From CAZIGK01 sp964538615 (GTDB lineage Bacteria > Pseudomonadota > Alphaproteobacteria > Rickettsiales > RI-342), in contig CAZIGK010000045.1 in assembly GCA_964538615.1 (NCBI GenBank), positions 1 to 11,529 of the forward strand: DNA of 11,529 nucleotides. The letters are read 5' to 3'. Below are positions 7,180-11,529 of the stretch, piece after piece. Positions within the stretch are counted from its first letter, which is position 1. Every line of letters begins with the position of its first letter. Under the pieces are notes generated by a model, which saw nothing but the letters and a program-made list of their open reading frames with translations, was not told the origin of the DNA and did not search any database. Both the position numbers and the translations under genes were made by a program.

Positions 7180-8544
7180 TTAGCGGAAACTGCGCGGTGC
7201 GGCATCCACAACGGTTTTGCCTGTAGCGCCTGTGACCTTCAGCACGGCCAGACCACGCTCTGGAATACCGTTGCGCCGGAAGCGGAAGATGCCATCTACA
7301 GGGCCATTGAAACCGACGGGATGGGTGAGTTTATCCGCACTGAAGAGTTGGTTGGAGGGGATATTGCTGCGCGCAGTAGGGCTGTAAGCCAGCGTTAGAG
7401 CCAGCGCCATTGCATCGTAGGCCAGGCTGGTCAGCCGGTCCGGGTCTGTGCCATAGGTGGTACGGTAATGGCTGATGTAGCGTTGCAGACGATCCGGATC
7501 CGCACTGGCGAACAGTGCTCCCTCAAAGAGTGGGTCTTTCGCGGTGGAGGCGTCATCCCACTGGCCACTCCCCAATAGCATAAACTGGCGTGTATCCACT
7601 TTCTGGTTGCGGAGGGCCTGCGCAATTACATTCAACTGGTTGCCTCCTTCCGGAATGAGGAGTGCCTGAAACCCATACGCAGGCGTAGAGCTACGGGCAG
7701 ACGGGGGAAGTGCTTGCAATGCGCTACTGGATTGTGCGCTGGCTGCGGCCAACAGGCGTTTTACTTCAGCGTCCACATTGGTGGCGAAGGGCGGGTAGTA
7801 CATCACTGCTACTGCATCCCCACCATGGCGACGGGTGTTTTCTTTCAGGCTGGCGGCCACGGCACGGCCGTAGTCATCGTCTGGCAACAAAGCGGCGTAG
7901 CGGCGAATACCTTGCTGCGCGGTATAATCTACAATGCGTTTAATTTGCTGCTCCGGCAAAAAGCCCATTAAATACACACCGGGGCCAGCAATGCGCTGGT
8001 TGTTGGAAAAGCTGATGATATTGATGGATTCTCCACGTGCTAGTGGTTCTACCACTTCCACGGCGTTACTGAATAATGGCCCCAGAAAAATATCCGCCCC
8101 TTCCTTGATGGCAGACTGCGCAGATATTTGTGCGGTACGGGCATCCTGCGGGGTGTCTTTAGGCAGAACAATCACCTGCGTTTGTTTTAACTCTGCGGGA
8201 GAGGTGGTGCGTTGCTTGTCTTCCAGCGCCAGCATGGCGGCATCCATCATTTGTTGACCAAGCCCTGCGGCCGGGCCGGAAAGGGGTAACATCAGGGCAA
8301 TTTTCACTTCTCTCTGGCCAGGTTCTTCTTTCTGGTTGAGGCGTGGCTGCGCCTGTTGTTCTGCGCGCCAGCGTTCCACCTGACGTTTGGGTTTGGTTTG
8401 TTCCACCTGTTGCATGGGAGGCTGGGGAATGGGCTCATCCACATAGCGGGCGCAGGCGCCCAGCCACAACAGTAGCGAAAGGATGAACAGGCCGCGCAGA
8501 CCAAAGGTTTGCAAGAAAGATGGAGCGAAGGAAGATTGGCGCAT
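7180..8544 (-). CDS. LpoA/YraM-like penicillin-binding protein activator lipoprotein
   Basis: The 454-residue product starts with a lipoprotein signal: basic N-terminus, hydrophobic stretch GLFILSLLLWLGAC at ~18-31, and lipobox LGAC with Cys31. A proline/glutamine-rich charged linker runs to ~80. A periplasmic-binding-protein type I fold (Peripla_BP_6-like) then begins with IALMLPLSGPAAGLGQQM at ~82-100. In E. coli the related LpoA (YraM) is an outer-membrane lipoprotein that activates the peptidoglycan synthase PBP1A. E. coli LpoA is much longer (~680 residues) because of an N-terminal TPR domain, which is absent here, so PBP activation is inferred from fold and context. The gene is divergent from rsmI, as in the E. 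coli yra locus. The ATG at 8544 has GGA eight bases upstream. A branched-chain amino acid-type binding protein is the alternative, but the neighbours argue against it. Confidence 0.85.
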   Translation of the reverse strand: MRQSSFAPSFLQTFGLRGLFILSLLLWLGACARYVDEPIPQPPMQQVEQTKPKRQVERWRAEQQAQPRLNQKEEPGQREVKIALMLPLSGPAAGLGQQMMDAAMLALEDKQRTTSPAELKQTQVIVLPKDTPQDARTAQISAQSAIKEGADIFLGPLFSNAVEVVEPLARGESINIISFSNNQRIAGPGVYLMGFLPEQQIKRIVDYTAQQGIRRYAALLPDDDYGRAVAASLKENTRRHGGDAVAVMYYPPFATNVDAEVKRLLAAASAQSSSALQALPPSARSSTPAYGFQALLIPEGGNQLNVIAQALRNQKVDTRQFMLLGSGQWDDASTAKDPLFEGALFASADPDRLQRYISHYRTTYGTDPDRLTSLAYDAMALALTLAYSPTARSNIPSNQLFSADKLTHPVGFNGPVDGIFRFRRNGIPERGLAVLKVTGATGKTVVDAAPRSFR

Positions 8545-8555
8545 TGGGTGGTTCC

Positions 8556-9545
8556 ATGCTACATAAGATCAGACAGAATGCGCCAAACCATACGGAAAGG
8601 CTGACGATATTGCCAGTAAAAACAACCCGTAACCCTCATGAAGGGCAGAGTAATGCTTCTGCTGTGGTATTGCCGCCACTCCCTGTGCGTCCATTGGCGG
8701 CGGGGTTATATCTGGTTGCCACCCCCATTGGCACATTGGCAGATATTAGCCTGCGCGCATTGCAAACGCTGGCCAGCGCCCAATGCATCGCCTGTGAGGA
8801 TACGCGCACCAGCCGCGTATTATTGCAGCATTACGGCATTCAAACCCCGACCATGGCCTACCATGACCACAGTGATGACGCGAGCCGTGAGCGGTTGCTG
8901 CAACGCATACGGGGCGGGCAGGCGGTGGCGTTAATCTCCGATGCGGGGACGCCGTTGATTGCGGATCCGGGGTATAAGCTGGTGCGTCAGGCGGTGGCGG
9001 AAGGACTCTATGTGACGGCGGTGCCGGGGGCGTCTTCTGTTCCGGTTGCGTTAAGTCTTTCCGGCTTGCCGACGGATGCCTTTTATTTTGGGGGGTTTCT
9101 GCCCGCCAAAAGCCATGCAAGGCGAGAGGTGTTGGCAGACGTGAAACATTATGCGGCAACATTGGTGTTTCTGGAATCTCCTCACCGTATTGAGGAAACA
9201 CTGCTAGATGCGGGACAGGTGCTGGGAAGCGAGCGGCAGGCCTGCCTTGCCCGTGAGTTGACCAAGCAGTTTGAAAGCCGTTACGGGGGAAGCTTGGCCG
9301 AATTGTATGACCGTTGCAGGCAGGAACCGAATATGCAGCGTGGTGAAATGGTGCTGGTGATTGCAGGCGCCAATCGGGAAGCCATGGTGGATCATGAGGC
9401 GCAGGCGAAGGCTGCGTTGCAGCAGGCTATGCAGCATATGCGGGTGAAGGACGCTGCGACAGCCGTGGCAGAAGCACATGGCTTGCCCCGCAAACAGGTG
9501 TATCAATGGGCACTGGAGATGCAGGATAGTAGCCGTGGAGAATAA
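8556..9545 (+). CDS. rsmI: 16S rRNA (cytidine1402-2'-O)-methyltransferase RsmI
   Basis: RsmI uses S-adenosylmethionine to 2'-O-methylate C1402 of 16S rRNA at the ribosomal P site. Numbering from 8556 (329 residues), the tetrapyrrole-methylase-type fold is clear: LYLVATPIGTLADISLRAL (51-69), CEDTRTSRVLL (80-90), ISDAGTPLIADPGYKLV (127-143), VPGASSVPVALSLSGLPTD (156-174), FLESPHRIEETL (205-216), ARELTKQFE (232-240) and GEMVLVI (263-269). A small helical C-terminal region follows. The start is uncertain. ATG 8520 would overlap the divergent lipoprotein gene by 25 bp. ATG 8556 has a modest GGTGG. TTG 8610, with GGAAAGG nine bases upstream, gives 311 residues, closer to the usual length, and is a strong alternative. 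The 3' end overlaps yraN by 11 bp, implying coupled translation. Confidence 0.93.
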   Translation: MLHKIRQNAPNHTERLTILPVKTTRNPHEGQSNASAVVLPPLPVRPLAAGLYLVATPIGTLADISLRALQTLASAQCIACEDTRTSRVLLQHYGIQTPTMAYHDHSDDASRERLLQRIRGGQAVALISDAGTPLIADPGYKLVRQAVAEGLYVTAVPGASSVPVALSLSGLPTDAFYFGGFLPAKSHARREVLADVKHYAATLVFLESPHRIEETLLDAGQVLGSERQACLARELTKQFESRYGGSLAELYDRCRQEPNMQRGEMVLVIAGANREAMVDHEAQAKAALQQAMQHMRVKDAATAVAEAHGLPRKQVYQWALEMQDSSRGE

Positions 9546-9918
9546 GCTGAAACGCAGGCAGGCGGCGTATAAGCGTGGGCAGAAAGGGGAGTTGCTTGCG
9601 TTTGTCTATTATAGTCTGCGAGGGTATCGGCTACTGGCCTGGCGATTGAAAGGAACGCGTCATGGTGTGGCCGGAGAGGTGGATTTATTATTTTATCGTT
9701 GGGGAACCGTGTTGGCCGTGGAGGTGAAAACCCGGCAGCAAAGGTTGGATGATTTGCCGGTGGATAGCCCGGTGAGTTTATCGCAACAGCAGCGAATACG
9801 TGCCAGAGTGCAGCAGTATCTTGCCAAGCGCCCCAGACTGAAGCATGATACTATATGTTGTGATGTGTTTTGGGTAGGACGCTGGGGGCGTTATCAGCGT
9901 ATTCAAAACGCATTTTGA
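9535..9918 (+). CDS. yraN: YraN family protein (UPF0102), putative nuclease fold
   Basis: The product is a 127-residue cytoplasmic protein of the YraN/UPF0102 family, which has a restriction-endonuclease-like fold but no settled function. Visible family motifs are RGQKGE (14-19), GEVDLLF (47-53) and AVEVKTR (61-67). Glu19, Asp50, Glu63 and Lys65 occupy the positions of a PD-(D/E)xK-type active site. I start at the GTG at 9535: AGGA lies eight bases upstream, the length becomes typical, and the 11-bp overlap with rsmI is the usual tight arrangement. An in-frame ATG at 9478 would add 19 residues overlapping the rsmI end and has no family support. The order rsmI-yraN-BON lipoprotein resembles E. 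coli yraL/yraN/yraP, without diaA. Confidence 0.9.
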   Translation: MENKLKRRQAAYKRGQKGELLAFVYYSLRGYRLLAWRLKGTRHGVAGEVDLLFYRWGTVLAVEVKTRQQRLDDLPVDSPVSLSQQQRIRARVQQYLAKRPRLKHDTICCDVFWVGRWGRYQRIQNAF

Positions 9919-9955
9919 GGCATACAAAAGGTCAACTACGGTGAGGATATACGCC

Positions 9956-10822
9956 ATGATGCACAGAAAACCGCTATACCAGATATTGGGATGGGCGTTG
10001 CTGACAACCGCAGGCTTGCAGGGCATAACCGCTTGTGCGCCGGTTGCGGTGGCAGGGCTGGCGGGAGGTACGGCTTCTGCTATTGTGGATGAACGCACCG
10101 CCGGCCGCATGATGGATGACACCGGCATTAAAGTGCGTATCAAAGATCTCTACACCCAGACAGATGTGAATGATTTGCTGCCGAATGTAACTGTGGACGT
10201 GCATGAAGGGCGTGTGATGCTGACGGGGGTTGTCAACCGGGAAGAGACCATTCTGCGTGCCGTAGAGCTGGCATGGCGTGTTGCTGGTGTGCGTGAGGTG
10301 ATTAATGAATTGCAATTACGCAGCCAGGTTAGTATTTCCCGCCTCAGTAAAGATACTCTGGCAGCCAACGGCGTGCGCAGCCGTCTGCTGGCGACCAAGG
10401 GCATTCGCTCTGCCAATTACATGGTCGAGTGTTATAATGGCGTTCTGTATTTGTTTGGTGTGGCACAAACCCAACAGGAACTGGAGGCTGCTATGCGAGT
10501 GGCCGCCACCACTAACCATGTGCGCAAGGTGGTCAGCCATGTGCGCCTGAAAGACAGCCCGTTACGGTCAGATATGGCGCCCAAGGTGACGGATGAAACG
10601 TACCCGACCACCAGCCCGGAAGGGAATGTGAACCCCACTTCTGTTAACCGCACAGCCAATGGCGTGGACTACCGGGGGATTGCCCCAGCACAAGCTGCTT
10701 CGCAAGGTGAGACAGGCGTAGTCTATGATGGTGGCAGCTATCGGGATGATAGCAGCGGCATTGCACCGGATGAGCAATATCAGCCGCAGCAGCCTGTCGA
10801 AATGGGTGAGATACCCGACTAG
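9956..10822 (+). CDS. Two-BON-domain outer-membrane-type lipoprotein (YraP/DolP-like)
   Basis: The 288-residue product begins with a signal peptide ending in GITAC (Cys27), a plausible lipobox. A first BON domain spans ~54-122, containing VTVDVHEGRVMLTGVV and ending VREVINELQL. A second spans ~133-199, with VLYLFGV and VRKVVSHVRL. A low-complexity, Gly/Pro/Gln-rich tail of ~85 residues follows. BON domains bind membranes or phospholipids; E. coli YraP (DolP) is a two-BON outer-membrane lipoprotein needed for envelope integrity. The long tail is absent from E. coli DolP and its role is unknown. I start at ATG 9956 because GAGGA sits eight bases upstream. The GTG at 9941 would put that site inside the gene. 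ATG 9959 is also possible. The gene lies 37 bp after yraN, probably in the same operon. Confidence 0.88.
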   Translation: MMHRKPLYQILGWALLTTAGLQGITACAPVAVAGLAGGTASAIVDERTAGRMMDDTGIKVRIKDLYTQTDVNDLLPNVTVDVHEGRVMLTGVVNREETILRAVELAWRVAGVREVINELQLRSQVSISRLSKDTLAANGVRSRLLATKGIRSANYMVECYNGVLYLFGVAQTQQELEAAMRVAATTNHVRKVVSHVRLKDSPLRSDMAPKVTDETYPTTSPEGNVNPTSVNRTANGVDYRGIAPAQAASQGETGVVYDGGSYRDDSSGIAPDEQYQPQQPVEMGEIPD

Positions 10823-10827
10823 GTGTG

Positions 10828-10846
10828 ACGTTGGGAAAAACGTTTT
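10828..10846 (+). terminator. Weak candidate terminator after the BON gene
   Basis: ACGTT (10828-10832) pairs with AACGT (10839-10843) around a six-base loop, followed by TTT. It begins five bases after the BON stop codon. The stem is only five pairs and the T-tract is short, so the call is tentative. The palindrome at 10848-10873 follows at once and could contribute. Confidence 0.35.
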
Positions 10847-10847
10847 G

Positions 10848-10873
10848 TGGATGCCTGCCTGCGCAGGCATGAC
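10848..10873. repeat. Short palindromic repeat E' (right, first copy; GCCTGC stem variant)
   Basis: ATGCCTGC (10851-10858) and GCAGGCAT (10863-10870) form an eight-bp stem framed by TGGAT and ATGAC. With flanks, 33 bases (10847-10879) match 11009-11041 with a single G/A difference. Read on the minus strand the element encodes the peptide VMPAQAGIH, a signature seen in many spurious database proteins caused by such repeats. Confidence 0.85.
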
Positions 10874-10900
10874 GGGGTGAGGGTGCGGTGCGAGGGACAA

Positions 10901-10919
10901 GAACGGCGGCAAGCAGGCC
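10901..10919. repeat. Repeat block B, right copy
   Basis: This is an exact 19-bp copy of 126-144. It lies 27 bases after the end of the E' palindrome, the same distance as at the left end, and 19 bases before block A. Confidence 0.7.
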
Positions 10920-10938
10920 GCCGCCTTTAGCGAGCGTC

Positions 10939-10994
10939 AGCGAGAGGGGCTTTAGCCCCGACGCGTAGCGAGGCTAGTAAGCCGAGCGGAGCCA
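10939..10994. repeat. Intergenic repeat block A, right copy
   Basis: This is an exact 56-bp copy of 1-56 in direct orientation. An E palindrome follows after 15 bases, exactly as at the left end (57-71), although the 15 spacer bases themselves differ. Confidence 0.85.
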
Positions 10995-11009
10995 AGGAAA
11001 AGTTTCTCG

Positions 11010-11035
11010 TGGATGCCTGCCTACGCAGGCATGAC
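11010..11035. repeat. Short palindromic repeat E'' (right, second copy)
   Basis: The eight-bp stem ATGCCTGC (11013-11020) / GCAGGCAT (11025-11032) and the TGGAT/ATGAC ends are the same as in E' at 10848-10873. The one difference in the loop (A at 11023 instead of G) turns a minus-strand CAG into the stop codon TAG, which ends the small gene at 11021-11239. Confidence 0.85.
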
Positions 11036-11239
11036 GGGGTGTGGAAAACCTACTGCCCATGTTCTGCCATGGCGGTGGTGACCACTGCGGCGGGTGGCGA
11101 AGGCCACCAAAATGTCTTTGATGCACCATACCGTTGTGATGAGGGTGGTGAAGAGGAACAGTGCAATCAACACTTGCACCAGTGGGTCGGCGGTGTGGAA
11201 CTTATTGAGCATATCGGCGGTGATGGAGTAATTGTTCAT
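11021..11239 (-). CDS. Small single-helix membrane protein, unknown function
   Basis: I do not recognise this 72-residue protein. It has a polar N-terminus (MNNYSITADMLNKFHTADPL), one strongly hydrophobic segment at ~21-45 (VQVLIALFLFTTLITTVWCI onward), and a basic, histidine-rich tail (RRSGHHRHGRT). The last residues (HPVMPA) and the stop codon are supplied by the E'' palindromic repeat, so the original C-terminus may have been replaced. The ATG at 11239 has AGGAT six bases upstream. The frame stays open upstream to an ATG at 11488 (155 residues), but that stretch coincides with the stem-rich segment and the good ribosome-binding site favours the short form. It stands alone on the minus strand. 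A spurious frame cannot be excluded, but the ribosome-binding site and the clean helix argue for a real gene. Confidence 0.55.
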   Translation of the reverse strand: MNNYSITADMLNKFHTADPLVQVLIALFLFTTLITTVWCIKDILVAFATRRSGHHRHGRTWAVGFPHPVMPA

Positions 11240-11269
11240 GGCGGTATCCTGTTGTAAAAAAAGGACTAA

Positions 11270-11307
11270 AAACACAAACGGCACTGACGGAGGTTCCGCA
11301 AGTGCCG
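11270..11307 (-). terminator. Terminator-like hairpin in the leader of the small membrane protein gene
   Basis: On the minus strand CGGCACT pairs perfectly with AGTGCCG (ends 11307 and 11279), enclosing a second perfect CGGA/TCCG stem with a three-base loop. TTTGTGTTTTT follows, and a run of seven Ts comes shortly after (11256-11262). It lies ~40 bases before the ATG at 11239. It could end an upstream RNA or act as an attenuator within the leader. Confidence 0.5.
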
Positions 11308-11472
11308 GGGTGTTCAAAAGCCATAACCAGATGGCCGCGACGCTTTCACTGCGTGCAGCTATTACATAACGCCGCCACCCCGACGCATGAGATGCGTAAG
11401 GGTGACTGTTAATGACGGCAGAGTCACGCTGCCGCTGGTTAAGGGGTTTTGAAGCCCCGGAACGGATGTTCC
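11308..11472 (-). promoter_or_regulatory. Candidate structured RNA leader or small RNA with H-type pseudoknot
   Basis: In minus-strand order the segment holds these perfect stems: GGAAC/GTTCC (11459-11472); GGGG/CCCC (11443-11458); the interlocking pair CGGCAG/CTGCCG (11429-11434 with 11416-11421) and GTGACT/AGTCAC (11422-11427 with 11402-11407); ACGCAT/ATGCGT (11383-11397), extendable by CACCC/GGGTG; ACGC/GCGT (11340-11354); and GCCAT/ATGGC (11320-11335). The interlocking pair has loops of one and eight bases, the geometry of a classic H-type pseudoknot in the minus-strand RNA. With the terminator-like hairpin at 11279-11307 this resembles a cis-regulatory leader or an independent small RNA. 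I found no match by eye to tmRNA, SAM-II or cobalamin elements. Bases 11473-11529 show nothing further that I can interpret. Confidence 0.4.
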
Positions 11473-11529
11473 ATTGCGTTTGTAGCATGCGTTGGCGATT
11501 TCGTCATGTGGAAGTTTGGGTGCGCGCAG

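Noticed and set aside
10568..10912. Minus-strand 114-codon frame containing VMPAQAGIH
   Set aside because: The peptide is the translation of the E' palindromic repeat, and the rest is antisense to the BON gene tail; a classic repeat-derived false gene.
11320..11472. Integron attC-like or CRISPR-like array because of the serial hairpins
   Set aside because: The stems are all different, there is no repeated unit with spacers, and no integrase or Cas gene is in the window.
11270..11529. tmRNA (including the permuted alphaproteobacterial form), SAM-II or cobalamin riboswitch
   Set aside because: Pseudoknots made tmRNA worth testing, but I found no tRNA-like acceptor or T-arm and no alanine-rich tag frame. 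The conserved cores of SAM-II and cobalamin elements are also not visible. A covariance-model search would settle this.

Overview
The window looks like chromosomal DNA from an alphaproteobacterium of moderate GC. The evidence is the ~180 kDa-type NAD-dependent glutamate dehydrogenase, a divergent LpoA-like lipoprotein / rsmI-yraN-BON lipoprotein cluster, and short palindromic intergenic repeats whose translation gives the familiar 'VMPAQAGIH' peptide. I cannot name a genus. Most of the window is ordinary core gene content. The unusual material lies at the two ends.

Left end (1-222): an intergenic repeat mosaic made of a 56-bp block called A, a palindromic block called E and a 19-bp block called B. 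It is followed on the minus strand by a helix-hairpin-helix DNA-glycosylase-like gene (223-1059) and, upstream of that, cysQ (1130-1972). These two probably form one minus-strand unit. A compact 70-bp divergent region separates cysQ from the large plus-strand glutamate dehydrogenase gene (2043-6887), which ends at a convincing intrinsic terminator (6938-6965).

Middle (6888-7179): 292 bp with two hairpins and a short 12-bp tandem repeat, and no credible gene. Then comes a minus-strand lipoprotein with a periplasmic-binding-protein fold (7180-8544), divergent from rsmI (8556-9545), yraN (9535-9918, overlapping rsmI) and a two-BON-domain lipoprotein (9956-10822). This gene order parallels the E. 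coli yraL(rsmI)-yraM(lpoA)-yraN-yraP(dolP) locus. It joins 16S rRNA modification, a putative nuclease-fold protein and cell-envelope lipoproteins.

Right end (10823-11529): a second copy of the repeat mosaic, in the order E-B-A-E. The element spacing is the same as at the left end, and the 56-bp block is identical. A small minus-strand one-helix membrane protein (11021-11239) ends inside the last E repeat, which supplies its stop codon. Upstream of it lies ~200 bp unusually rich in perfect stems. Read on the minus strand, these include a classic H-type pseudoknot, a competing hairpin and a terminator-like hairpin followed by a T-rich tract. This looks like an unrecognised structured leader or small RNA and is the best candidate here for something undescribed. 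It is an inference from visible base pairing only.
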